A stretch of DNA of 39,059 nucleotides from an uncultured Collinsella sp. (GCA_934675795.1 CAKURW010000014.1:1-39059); one strand, 5' to 3'; positions 7,787-15,361 are shown, counted from the first letter of the stretch. Notes: generated by a model not told the origin, from the sequence alone. A program made the numbers and translations.

Positions 7787-8091
7787 GCGACTCGCGAGCG
7801 TAACGAAAAACACGAGCGCAGTGCCAACAAGCGGCGGTGCCCCAGCGTTTCGTACTAAGGGAGGGCCGGTAAACCGACCCTCCCTTTCTTATGCCGATAG
7901 CCGGCGAACGCGAGGGTGCCGGGCGGCAAAACCACCCCCAGCGCGGTAGCAGCACAAATAGGCAAGCACCCAAACACGTCCGCCCGCCGATTTATAGCGC
8001 CGCGCACACAATTTAAGCCGACACCTTTAAACATCCGGGCAGTATAGTGACCAAAATGAGCGCATTACCGCACCCTGCGAATGGAGGAGTT
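7787..8091. other. Intergenic region before the PI-PLC-like gene
   Basis: These 305 bases contain the terminator of lipoprotein B at 7857-7890 and, near the right end, a TATAGT (8043-8048) that could be the -10 box of the next gene. No good -35 lies at the right distance. I see nothing else. Confidence 0.5.
7857..7890 (+). terminator. Terminator after lipoprotein B
   Basis: A 14-bp stem (7857-7870 with 7873-7886) with one C-A mismatch and a very tight loop runs into TTTCTT. The complementary strand begins its stem with AA, so it may also work in reverse. Confidence 0.8.
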
Positions 8092-10578
8092 ATGACCGAA
8101 CATCATGCCATCAGTCGCCGAGCGTTTACGCTGGGCCTTGGACTCGCGGCGTTGTCGCCGCTTGCAAGCCTGCCCGAAACCGCGGGATTGGGCCTTCCCA
8201 TGCGCGCGGCATTTGCAGACAACACACCCGCACCGTCGGACAGCCTCCACAATTTCGTCATTCGCCTTCGCCCCGCGGGCTATTTTCGCACCGCGAGCGT
8301 CAACCAAGACGGCAACGTTCGCGGCAACGTCTGTCACCTGTTTAACGACGGCACGTCCAGCAAGCTCATCCTTGAGAACGTAACGGCCAAGAATGACGAT
8401 ACAAACTGGTACGCCATCCGCACCTTGCTCAATTTCGAAGAGCATAAAAAGACGGGCTACAGCATTTGGTCGGTCGACGACGACTCGGACAAAGATGGAA
8501 AGGTCATCCACGTATGGGGCGGCGAGTATGACAACAAGCCCAGCCGCGCTTTTGCGTTCGAGCGTCAATCAAACGGAACCTACATCATCCGAGACCGCAC
8601 GGTCGAGAAAGAAACCGAGAAAAAAGACATTAAGTACCTGGCAATAGAATCGAACGGCAAAGACCAGGACAACAATAAGATCTGCCATAAGACTAAGAGC
8701 ATTCCGTGGGAGCTCGAACTTATCGGTTACGACATGAAAAAGAACGATGCCACGGTTAGCAGCCTCGACTGGATCACGTACAGCAGCTACGTCGATGGGC
8801 CATGTTGGATGAAATACGTCGACGACAACAAGTTCCTCGACGAGCTGAGCATCCCGGGTACGCACGATTCGGGCACCTGCAGCGTGGACAACGACACTGA
8901 GCCCCAATCCTCGCAAGTAAAATGCCAGCAGGATTACATTCCCACGCAGTTGCTCGAAGGCATTCGCTATTTCGATATCCGGCTCGGAAAGGGCGATGAC
9001 CCCGGCATCGACCACGGGATTTTCTACCTACTCAAAAAAGACGGGAACTATCTGCATCTCTCCGATGTCATCGGGTACTTCAAAACGTTTTTGAACGAAA
9101 ACCCGTCAGAAGCGCTCATCATGCTCGCATCGCGCGGCAACGATGAGGCTACCGACGAAAGCATAACGACGGCCTTCGCCAAGGTTATGGCCGATAACCC
9201 CAACCTGTTCTACACGTCGAGCCACGTCCCCACGCTGGGCGAGGTGCGCGGAAAGATCGTCCTGCTGCGTCGATTTGGGCTCGCCGGCAACAGCGTAAGC
9301 GGCCACACGTGGGGCCTCGACCTCACCCAATGGGATGACAAGATCAAGGCGCATTCCGGGCAGTCGATGTGTCTCGTCCAAGACGCGCGGGGATTTGAAG
9401 CCATAGGGGAAACGGGCAATGAAGAGCCCTATTGCACCAAGGTATATGCCCAGGACAAGTACAAACTCACGGGAACCGACAAGCTCAGCTGGGTCGATAA
9501 TGCGCTGAAGGAAACGACCGGGCGCACGTGCAACAAGGTGGACGTCGTGGACGATGCCGGGGCCGAGGTGCAAGTCCAGGAGCGTTGCTGGTCTATCAAC
9601 TACACCAGCTGCACGGGCTTGTCGCACGGAGGCAATCCTTTTACCTCGGCACGAGTAGTCAACGAGCATCTGTACAAGAGCCCGTACATCAATCCCAGCG
9701 GCACCGAGGATACAAAGTCAGATTACCTCAAGCACATTGGCATCATCGCATCCGACTTTATTGATGCGGCGCTGGCCCGGAGCATCTACCAGCGCAATTA
9801 CAATTACGATACGAAGCACACGCAGTCGGCTTCGTGCTGCCTCCCGACCCGCATGCGCATGACGTACGGCGACTCGCTGAGCGATGCCTCGCTCCAGGAT
9901 GGCAAGACCGTTGGCGAGGGCCATTTCCGCCTTGTCGACAGCAGCAACGTACTCAACGTGGCGGCTTCGGGCCATGCGTTTACCATCGAATACGTGGATG
10001 TCGACGCCTTGGGCAACGAGACCGTTACGGGGCTGCAGGGATCCGTGCCCATCGATATCGATCCGCGCGCACTGACACCCCACTTTGAGGGGCTCGAAGG
10101 CCTTAAGGCCGGCGAGGATGTGCGCACAAAGGTCGCGGCGCTGCTCGAGGGCAAACTCGAAAACGATGCCTGCACGGCTCAGCTCGAGTTTGTGCACGAC
10201 GCGGACGGCGCTCCGGGCACGGCAATGGTCGAGGGCGAGGCATTTACCGCGGGAACGTACTGGGTGCGCGCGAACGGTCTTTTGGGCGACGCGGCGCAAA
10301 ACTACAAGCTTGCTAATGACGGAGCCGCGAGCTTTACCGTAGCGGCCTCGAGCAGTGCAGGCGGCACCGGCACCGACGGTGGCACGGGTTCCAACGCAGG
10401 CAGCGCTGATAAGAACGGTAAGGGCAACAAGGGCAAGAACTCGGGCGGAAAACTCGCCGACACGGGCGACGGCTCCGGCATTGCCGCCGGGCTCGCCGCT
10501 GCCGCCGTGGCGACGACGGTCGCCGGCGCAGCAATGCTTGCAAATGACCGCGAAGACAACGGAGACGTTGACGATTAG
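8092..10578 (+). CDS. Tat-exported, wall-anchored PI-PLC-like phosphodiesterase
   Basis: This 828-residue surface enzyme starts at an ATG preceded by GGAGG. A Tat signal (SRRAFTLGLGLAAL) heads the protein. Residues about 50-220 resemble a ricin-type beta-trefoil (short WxI/V-type repeats). The catalytic PLC-X-like domain follows, with IPGTHDSGT (H258, D259), GIRYFDIRLG (R297) and DHG (H308). These match the general acid/base histidines, Asp and Arg of bacterial phosphatidylinositol-specific phospholipase C. After about residue 610 comes a beta-sandwich segment, then a low-complexity Gly/Ser/Lys linker, the sortase-like LADTG (788-792), a hydrophobic segment and a short tail. The tail is mostly acidic rather than basic. 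The predicted activity is cleavage of phosphoinositides or a related phosphodiester at the cell surface; the true substrate is inference. Confidence 0.88.
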   Translation: MTEHHAISRRAFTLGLGLAALSPLASLPETAGLGLPMRAAFADNTPAPSDSLHNFVIRLRPAGYFRTASVNQDGNVRGNVCHLFNDGTSSKLILENVTAKNDDTNWYAIRTLLNFEEHKKTGYSIWSVDDDSDKDGKVIHVWGGEYDNKPSRAFAFERQSNGTYIIRDRTVEKETEKKDIKYLAIESNGKDQDNNKICHKTKSIPWELELIGYDMKKNDATVSSLDWITYSSYVDGPCWMKYVDDNKFLDELSIPGTHDSGTCSVDNDTEPQSSQVKCQQDYIPTQLLEGIRYFDIRLGKGDDPGIDHGIFYLLKKDGNYLHLSDVIGYFKTFLNENPSEALIMLASRGNDEATDESITTAFAKVMADNPNLFYTSSHVPTLGEVRGKIVLLRRFGLAGNSVSGHTWGLDLTQWDDKIKAHSGQSMCLVQDARGFEAIGETGNEEPYCTKVYAQDKYKLTGTDKLSWVDNALKETTGRTCNKVDVVDDAGAEVQVQERCWSINYTSCTGLSHGGNPFTSARVVNEHLYKSPYINPSGTEDTKSDYLKHIGIIASDFIDAALARSIYQRNYNYDTKHTQSASCCLPTRMRMTYGDSLSDASLQDGKTVGEGHFRLVDSSNVLNVAASGHAFTIEYVDVDALGNETVTGLQGSVPIDIDPRALTPHFEGLEGLKAGEDVRTKVAALLEGKLENDACTAQLEFVHDADGAPGTAMVEGEAFTAGTYWVRANGLLGDAAQNYKLANDGAASFTVAASSSAGGTGTDGGTGSNAGSADKNGKGNKGKNSGGKLADTGDGSGIAAGLAAAAVATTVAGAAMLANDREDNGDVDD

Positions 10579-10613
10579 GCCAGCCGGCCCTCTTGGACAC
10601 ATCGATTTAATGA

Positions 10614-10648
10614 GGGGCGCAGGACACCGTTCTGTGCCCCCGATTTTT
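10614..10648 (+). terminator. Terminator after the PI-PLC-like gene
   Basis: A 9-bp stem (10614-10622 with 10632-10640, one G-U pair) is followed by CGATTTTT. It lies between convergent genes and may help stop the minus-strand gene at 10674 too, although the reverse U-tract is poor. Confidence 0.8.
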
Positions 10649-10673
10649 ACCTTGGCCCGAACGCCGCCATGGG

Positions 10674-10943
10674 CTACATCACCATGTTCAGCGCGTTAAC
10701 AAACTCCTGGGCCTTCGCACGGCTGCTCAGGCTAAAGACACAGGCAGTCAACAGCCTGTTACGTAGGAAAACGTCGCGGCCCTTGATCCTGTTGACCCCC
10801 GTGATGTCCTTAAGATAGACAATCTCGGTGTGCTTGCCACCAAACGTACCCTTCTTGAGCACCTCAATACGGTTAGGGTAGATCTTGACGTCTTTAAACC
10901 TACCCGAACCTTTGTCCTGGAATAGCAGCGTGTTGTTGTCCAT
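10674..10943 (-). CDS. Small PH-domain-like protein
   Basis: This 89-residue protein alternates short beta-strand-like segments (DVKIYPNRIEVLKKG, TEIVYLKDITGVNR, ACVFSLSS) and ends in a helix (KAQEFVNALNMVM). That pattern is typical of bacterial PH-like domains of the DUF304/DUF4429 sort. The start at MDNNTLLFQD is chosen for GGGAG 8 bases upstream; a 15-residue extension is possible. There is no signal peptide. It stands alone, convergent with the PI-PLC-like gene. Function is unknown; single-domain PH-like proteins of this kind may regulate other proteins, but nothing here identifies a partner. Confidence 0.65.
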   Translation of the reverse strand: MDNNTLLFQDKGSGRFKDVKIYPNRIEVLKKGTFGGKHTEIVYLKDITGVNRIKGRDVFLRNRLLTACVFSLSSRAKAQEFVNALNMVM

Positions 10944-11111
10944 ACGCGTCACTCCCGTGGGGTTCGCTAAAACTGCCTCTATGGTCACATTTTAACCACC
11001 GCAAGGCTCCCATGCGAAGGTGCCAGACAACATAGCAATTCGTGTCCGCGCGAGGCTTTAAACTAAATGCGTTAAAGATGCATTCCACAAGAGGAAAGTG
11101 GGGCGACAGTG

Positions 11112-12161
11112 ATGGGTGAACTAGTAAACCGTGGAGAATCGGCAATCGTGCCCGAAGGTTTTTACAAGCAGGTCTCCTCGATTCTCAACGCCGCTCGCGA
11201 CAAGGCCTATACCGCCGTTAACTTTGCGATGGTTGAGGCATATTGGGAGATCGGCAAGAGTATTGTTGATGAACAGGGCGGAGAGGAGCGCGCCAAGTAT
11301 GGCGATGCACTGATCGACGAACTTGCCGTTAGATTGACTAAGGATTTTGGCAGAGGCTTCAACGCCAGAAGCTTAAGATACATGCGTCAGTTTTATCTTG
11401 CGTTCCCAATCCGGAACGCGCTGCGTTCCGAATTGAATTGGACACATTACCGCAGGTTATCGCGTATAACCGACCCTGATGCTCGAACATGGTACATGAA
11501 CGAATGCGCCGATTCTCGTTGGAGCACGCGTCAGCTCGAACGCCAGATCAACACCATGTTCCGCGAGCGCCTACTTGCCAGCAAGGACAAGGAGGCCGTC
11601 ACCCAGGAAATCCAAAAGAGCGCCCCGGCTCGTCGCCCCGAGGATATCATCCGCGACCCATATGTACTGGAGTTTTTAGGTTTCTCGGACGATACTGCGT
11701 TTCGCGAGAGCGATCTAGAGCAGGCGCTCATCACGCATCTTCAGAAGTTCCTGCTGGAGCTTGGCCGTGGTTTCGCTTTCGAGGCGCGCCAAAAGCGCAT
11801 CACCTTTGATGGGCGCCATTTCTATATTGACCTTGTTTTTTACAACTATCTGATGCGCTGCTTCGTGCTCATCGACCTTAAGACGGACGACCTTACGCAT
11901 CAGGACCTGGGCCAGATGCAAATGTATGTGAACTACTACACGCGCGAGCTCATGAACGAAGGCGACAATCCGCCCATAGGCATCGTGCTCTGCGCGGACA
12001 AAAGCGATTCGATTGTCGAGTACACGCTGCCCGAAGACAACGACCAAGTGTTTGCCGCCAAATACTTGCCGTATCTTCCAAGCAAGGAAGAGCTGGCGCG
12101 CGAGCTGAGTGCCGAGTACCGCGCCATCAACGAAGCGACTAATGGCGAAGCGCAAGGGTAG
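11112..12161 (+). CDS. YhcG/DUF1016-family PD-(D/E)XK nuclease
   Basis: This 349-residue protein combines the DUF1016 N-terminal helical domain (VNFAMVEAYWEIGKSIVDEQ, SLRYMRQFYLAFP, LNWTHYRRL) with a C-terminal YhcG PD-(D/E)XK nuclease fold. Candidate catalytic residues are E203, D240 (FYIDLVFYN), and D255/K257 (VLIDLKTDD). Homologues often sit next to type I restriction systems or mobile elements and are thought to act on branched or foreign DNA. Here no restriction genes are present, so it is an orphan. A GTG directly before the ATG is an alternative start; no strong ribosome-binding site separates the two. The next gene, an ADP-ribosylglycohydrolase, follows after 63 bases with no terminator. 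Confidence 0.88.
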   Translation: MGELVNRGESAIVPEGFYKQVSSILNAARDKAYTAVNFAMVEAYWEIGKSIVDEQGGEERAKYGDALIDELAVRLTKDFGRGFNARSLRYMRQFYLAFPIRNALRSELNWTHYRRLSRITDPDARTWYMNECADSRWSTRQLERQINTMFRERLLASKDKEAVTQEIQKSAPARRPEDIIRDPYVLEFLGFSDDTAFRESDLEQALITHLQKFLLELGRGFAFEARQKRITFDGRHFYIDLVFYNYLMRCFVLIDLKTDDLTHQDLGQMQMYVNYYTRELMNEGDNPPIGIVLCADKSDSIVEYTLPEDNDQVFAAKYLPYLPSKEELARELSAEYRAINEATNGEAQG

Positions 12162-12224
12162 CAGCACGTTGCGACCGATGCCCCCGACGGCGTTTCATAT
12201 CCCCCGACATAAGAGGAGCGCTCC

Positions 12225-13013
12225 ATGACAGACAGACCGAAAACGACACTGCGCGACTGCATCTATGGACTTGCCGTCGGCGACGCGTTGGGCGTTCCTT
12301 ACGAGTTCAGGGCCCGCGGCACGTTCGAATGCACGGACATGATCGGCTACGGCACGCATGGGCAGCCCGCCGGCACCTGGAGCGACGACACATCTATGAC
12401 GCTTGCCACCTGCGACTCGATTAGGGAGCTCGGACATATCGACACCGTAGACATGCGCGACAAGTTCGTAAGCTGGATTGACCGCGGCGAGTATACGATC
12501 GACAGCGTCTTCGATTACGGCGGCACGACCGCCCGCGCACTTCGCTCCGGCAAGGGAGGCTCCGGCGAGCGCGACAACGGCAACGGCTCACTCATGCGCA
12601 TCGCACCCCTGGCATTCACCGGTGCGACAGACGAAGAGATCTGCGAGGTCTCCGCGATTACGCACGCCCACAGGACGTCGACTAACGCATGCGTCATATT
12701 TGTCGAGCTGGTGAGGAGCGTGATGAACGGCGAACTTCCCTCGTGGGTGCTCCACCTGAAAGACGTGCCCGAGCACGAAATCAGGTCTGGCGGCTTCGTG
12801 CGCGACACGCTTAAAGCTGCTACCTGGTGCTTTGTGAACACCACCAGCTACGAAGACTGCGTGCTTACCGCCGTCAACCTGGGCGACGATACCGACACCA
12901 CCGCAGCCGTCGCCGGCGCCCTCGCGGGCACGGCCTATGGTATGGACGCCATCCCGCAGGAGTGGATTGATGTCCTGCGCGGTAAAGAGCTGATTGAGAG
13001 TTGCCTGTTTTAG
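12225..13013 (+). CDS. ADP-ribosylglycohydrolase family protein
   Basis: This 262-residue protein starts at an ATG preceded by AAGAGGAG. It has the ARH/DraG signature motifs: LAVGDALGVPYE (17-27), WSDDTSM with the Mg-binding SDDT (53-56), GNGSLMRIAPL and NLGDDTDTTAAVAGAL with the second metal-binding Asp pair. The likely role is hydrolysis of ADP-ribose from a protein or nucleic-acid target using two magnesium ions in the cytosol. It lies downstream of the orphan DUF1016 nuclease in probable co-transcription. That position is compatible with a stress, phage-defence or toxin-reversal role, but no ADP-ribosyltransferase partner is visible in the window. Confidence 0.9.
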   Translation: MTDRPKTTLRDCIYGLAVGDALGVPYEFRARGTFECTDMIGYGTHGQPAGTWSDDTSMTLATCDSIRELGHIDTVDMRDKFVSWIDRGEYTIDSVFDYGGTTARALRSGKGGSGERDNGNGSLMRIAPLAFTGATDEEICEVSAITHAHRTSTNACVIFVELVRSVMNGELPSWVLHLKDVPEHEIRSGGFVRDTLKAATWCFVNTTSYEDCVLTAVNLGDDTDTTAAVAGALAGTAYGMDAIPQEWIDVLRGKELIESCLF

Positions 13014-13131
13014 GTCGCCTCTTTAGCAGAAACGAGATAGATGTCTCCCACCGCGGCCTGTGAGGTAAAATCTTGACCGCCGCGGAATCCGCCTGCGGGC
13101 AACGCTCCGATCTCCGATTGGGGTGAAGCCT

Positions 13132-13224
13132 ATGAACTTGTTTCTCGAAATCCTGCGCCTCTCGATGTATGTGACCGGCATCGTCCGGAACCTCTACTCG
13201 ATCTGGCGGGAATATAAGCAGTAA
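13132..13224 (+). CDS. 30-residue amphipathic peptide, candidate small toxin
   Basis: This ORF is preceded by GGGGTGA five bases before the ATG and is followed 22 bases after its stop by a strong hairpin. The peptide begins MNLFLEILRLSMYVTG and ends SIWREYKQ. It is a single hydrophobic/amphipathic helix with net positive charge, the general form of type I toxins and other membrane micropeptides. It sits entirely inside the inverted-repeat element, and its probable -10 box is part of the left arm. I do not recognise the family. Being real is supported by the ribosome-binding site, the terminator and the enclosing repeat; toxicity is inference. Confidence 0.55.
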   Translation: MNLFLEILRLSMYVTGIVRNLYSIWREYKQ

Positions 13225-13246
13225 CGGATAGCGAAGGGAGTCATGA

Positions 13247-13272
13247 AAAGGGCCGGTTGCAGCCGGCCCTTT
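13247..13272. terminator. Two-way terminator inside the inverted-repeat element
   Basis: GGGCCGG (13250-13256) pairs with CCGGCCC (13263-13269) around TTGCAG. AAA precedes the stem and TTT follows it, so each strand ends its stem with three to four Ts. Convergent transcripts from the two repeat arms would both stop here: about 195 bases for the peptide transcript and about 90 bases for the opposite one. Confidence 0.7.
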
Positions 13273-13413
13273 AGACGATAGCACCTGCGTTGCCCGCGTC
13301 TCCAAAGTTGACCGACTGAGGAGCGGGTTCCGCGGCACAACCTGATTTTACCCAGCGAAGAGGCTCTTTTGCAGTCGCTCCACCGTTTATTTACATCTAC
13401 CGCCATCGGCATA

Positions 13414-13466
13414 CAAAAGAGCCGGAGGGTTACATATAGGCAAGAAAACCTTAGCTCCTCCGGCTC
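13414..13466 (-). terminator. Long-loop terminator after the 33-residue ORF
   Basis: A perfect 10-bp stem (GAGCCGGAGG at 13419-13428 with CCTCCGGCTC at 13457-13466) encloses 28 bases and is followed by TTTT on the minus strand. A GGTT/AACC pair can extend inside the loop. It begins 4 bases after the stop codon of the small ORF at 13471. Confidence 0.7.
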
Positions 13467-13470
13467 AGTT

Positions 13471-13572
13471 TCAGCTTAGCACATTGAGGTGAACTAAGCG
13501 GCAGACGCGCATCTCGGGGATACGTAAGTAGACGCTAACAAGAGTAATAAGCGGCTTAAAGATACGGACCAT
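13471..13572 (-). CDS. Possible 33-residue hydrophobic peptide
   Basis: This minus-strand ORF begins MVRIFKPLITLVSVYLRIPE and ends VHLNVLS, hydrophobic with scattered basic residues. It is followed almost at once by the hairpin terminator at 13414-13466, which is the main reason to list it. Against it, no good ribosome-binding site is seen, and an in-frame TGA lies upstream, joining a 17-codon ORF that does have one (ATG at 13649-13651). It may be a micropeptide, part of a non-coding RNA, or a decayed gene. Confidence 0.3.
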   Translation of the reverse strand: MVRIFKPLITLVSVYLRIPEMRVCRLVHLNVLS

Positions 13573-13691
13573 CTCACAGGTACGGCACCGACGTGTTTCT
13601 CATACCGCTGCACCCAACAATCCCTCATTCGCAACAATATTCTGCCGCGACATTGAAAACTCCTGCACGGCCCGCCTAATCGAAAGAGCAG

Positions 13692-13716
13692 AGCCCGGCG
13701 GCTGACGCCTCGGGCT
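13692..13716 (-). terminator. Weak terminator after the immunity gene
   Basis: AGCCCG (13711-13716) and CGGGCT (13692-13697) pair on the minus strand, with GGC/GCC pairs inside, followed by CTGCTCTTT. The lack of a clean U-tract makes it uncertain, but the position about 35 bases after the immunity-gene stop is right. Confidence 0.4.
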
Positions 13717-13750
13717 AGGGTTACCCACCGATTGAACCCGCGTTCAGCCT

Positions 13751-14140
13751 TTAGCGCTTAACGTATTCAAGAAGTGAATCGCAAACCACCATGTATCCGG
13801 ACCCGGGAACGGAATAATAGACAACGCCATCCGCGTCCTGCCATGCGACGACGCCATCAACGCCCGTTCGCTCCAAGACATACCAAGCAGGATCAATGCC
13901 GGGGCGGTTTTCACGTTCCCTCCGCGTTGCGCCTACAACATCAAGCCTCGGCGATTTGCAGATACCCGTGAGCTCATGTCCGTTGACGCTGGCGAAGGAG
14001 CAGCCCTCGAGGTAGCTTCTATACTCCTTTGCAAAGCTCAGGCCCAGCTTAGCCTCCGCCTCGTCAATCGCGCCGGAGTCAGCCGCGCCCAAGCATCTGA
14101 AGTTCGGAAGCTCGGAAAGGCTCTGACATACGCTGCTCAT
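13751..14140 (-). CDS. SMI1/KNR4 (SUKH) family immunity protein
   Basis: This 129-residue cytosolic protein has the SUKH plan. An N-terminal helix with IDEAEAKLGLSFAKEYRSYL corresponds to the family's x-xE-x-LG-x-LP-xxY-xxF/L segment, then a core with strand-like segments (DAAWYVLE-type DPAWYVLERTG, GVVAWQDADGVVYYSVPG) leads to a final helix (DSLLEYVKR). SUKH proteins are the commonest immunity proteins of bacterial polymorphic toxins and bind their nuclease domains directly. It starts 12 bases after the stop of the LHH-nuclease lipoprotein, with GAGGTG as ribosome-binding site. This is the classic toxin-immunity order and strongly implies it neutralises that toxin in the producing cell. Confidence 0.85.
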   Translation of the reverse strand: MSSVCQSLSELPNFRCLGAADSGAIDEAEAKLGLSFAKEYRSYLEGCSFASVNGHELTGICKSPRLDVVGATRRERENRPGIDPAWYVLERTGVDGVVAWQDADGVVYYSVPGSGYMVVCDSLLEYVKR

Positions 14141-14152
14141 CCCAACACCTCG

Positions 14153-15361
14153 CTATTCCAGCACCTGCGCCATGTACTCCCAGAAGGCTTTCCTCTGGGC
14201 GTCCCAGTTGTTCCCATCGGCGTGCACATCGGACTTCGTCAACTTATGCCAAATCTTCGAGTTCCCTCCAAGCCTATGCTCCTCCTGCGTAAGGATCGCC
14301 AGCGTCGATTCGACCTGCTGCCCGATATGGTGGAGTTCATAAGCCTCACCAGTGGCGGGATCGAGTGCCGCCAGGCCCTCCTTCATCCTCTCAAGGTTCG
14401 TGTGCCCCATCTCATCAGTAAAGGTGAGATCGATATCGCGAATAAGAGCTGTCTTGCCGTTGACCATCTTGGGGGTAAGCCCTGCGATTTTGATAATCTC
14501 GTACTGATCCATGTCGTTAAATTGCTTGAGGACATCGAGCGGGAGCCCAGACTCCTTCTGAATTGTCGCAACCTGGTTCATCGTCAAACCACCGGTGGTG
14601 GCGCCCCTTAAAGCTTGGGTCTTCCCGGCGCCTCCGCACAGCGCACCACCAATCGCACCCCACATGAAGCCTTCGCTGCCGCTAAAGGCCCCGGCCTTCA
14701 GAGCCTCATCCATGTCACCCGTCTCGATGCCCTTGAAGATGGCAGCAGAAGCGCCGCTGATGGCGCCGGAGGACAGCGCGACCACGGCTCCGGACTTGGC
14801 CGAGACAGCAAATATCACGCTTGCAGCAGGCGCCCCGGCGGCGCCGGTAACAGCGGATACCGTGACGCACACAAGGATGACCCCCGTGCCGACAGCGATG
14901 TTCCTCACCACCTGGTCGTAGGTGTCATCGTAGTCCTCGAATGCCTTGACAGCGGTCTGGCCGTCTTCACCGAGCGTGAAGACGTAGCGCTCACCGCCGA
15001 AGGCTTCTTCAAGATCCGCAAGCGTATAACCAAAGTAGATGTTCGACTGAGTGTTGTAGGAGAGCTCCTCAAGATATTCTTTCGAGACATAGGTTGTCTG
15101 AACGTTCTCGACGTAGTACTCGTCGGAATCAATCTTCTGGACAAGGCCAGAATATACGGCGTCCGCCACGTAGCGCTGAAGATCAGGGTCGGAAAGGGCC
15201 TCGAACTCGAGGCCTGCCGTCTGAATGGCGGCGACCTTATTCACCGATCCGGATGCTCCCACGCCAGACGACCCTCTGGACTGCTCAGTAGAGGACGCGC
15301 ATCCCGGAAGCCCGGACACCACCATCACGATGACGAGCATCAGGGTAATGGCTCGCCTCAT
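14153..15361 (-). CDS. Lipoprotein polymorphic toxin with C-terminal LHH (HNH/Endo VII) nuclease
   Basis: This 402-residue protein starts with a lipoprotein signal (MRRAITLMLVIVMVVSGLPGC) and an exported alpha/beta region up to about residue 145. A strongly hydrophobic Gly/Ala/Val-rich part (about 150-245) includes GSEGFMWGAIGGALCGG, a segment commonly found just before toxin domains. The tail, residues 338-402, is an LHH nuclease of the HNH/Endonuclease VII superfamily: ELHHIGQ (H344, H345), LTQEEHRLGGN (H362) and SKIWH (H372). It overlaps the upstream gene by 4 bases (ATGA), so the two are translationally coupled, and the SUKH immunity gene follows. The inferred role is a surface-displayed interbacterial DNase. 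How the nuclease domain reaches a target cell is not apparent, because no LXG, WXG100 or T6SS marker is present. Confidence 0.88.
   Translation of the reverse strand: MRRAITLMLVIVMVVSGLPGCASSTEQSRGSSGVGASGSVNKVAAIQTAGLEFEALSDPDLQRYVADAVYSGLVQKIDSDEYYVENVQTTYVSKEYLEELSYNTQSNIYFGYTLADLEEAFGGERYVFTLGEDGQTAVKAFEDYDDTYDQVVRNIAVGTGVILVCVTVSAVTGAAGAPAASVIFAVSAKSGAVVALSSGAISGASAAIFKGIETGDMDEALKAGAFSGSEGFMWGAIGGALCGGAGKTQALRGATTGGLTMNQVATIQKESGLPLDVLKQFNDMDQYEIIKIAGLTPKMVNGKTALIRDIDLTFTDEMGHTNLERMKEGLAALDPATGEAYELHHIGQQVESTLAILTQEEHRLGGNSKIWHKLTKSDVHADGNNWDAQRKAFWEYMAQVLE

Larger units (their letters stand above)
13065..13351. repeat. Inverted-repeat element flanking a micro-ORF
   Basis: The left arm (13065-13092) reads GTAAAATC, six bases, then GCCGCGGAATCCGC. 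The right arm, read on the minus strand from 13351 to 13323, is GTAAAATC, seven bases, then GCCGCGGAACCCGC. Farther in, GCGGGCAACGC occurs on both strands (13095-13105 plus; 13297-13287 minus). The TAAAAT in each arm is a credible -10 box, so two short transcripts would converge on the two-way hairpin at 13247-13272 and carry the same 5' sequence. No target-site duplication is visible outside the arms. Confidence 0.65.
13225..13750. other. Intergenic region between the micro-ORF and the immunity gene
   Basis: Apart from two hairpin terminators (13247-13272 and 13414-13466), the right arm of the inverted repeat (13323-13351), a 33-residue minus-strand ORF (13471-13572) and a weak hairpin at 13692-13716, I see no gene. 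Longer open frames on the minus strand here lack ribosome-binding sites and have unconvincing composition. On the minus strand at 13651-13600, a 17-codon ORF with a good AGGAG site overlaps a 9-codon ORF; these could be a leader. Confidence 0.5.

Noticed and set aside
13065..13351. A classic par/Fst type I module with complementary direct repeats
   Set aside because: The shared blocks are inverted in the DNA, so both RNAs have the same sequence and would not pair through them. Only the general layout is similar, so I report it as a distinct arrangement.
13194..13412. A 72-codon minus-strand ORF
   Set aside because: It runs across the two-way terminator and the repeat arm, has no ribosome-binding site and has an unnatural Arg/Cys-rich composition.
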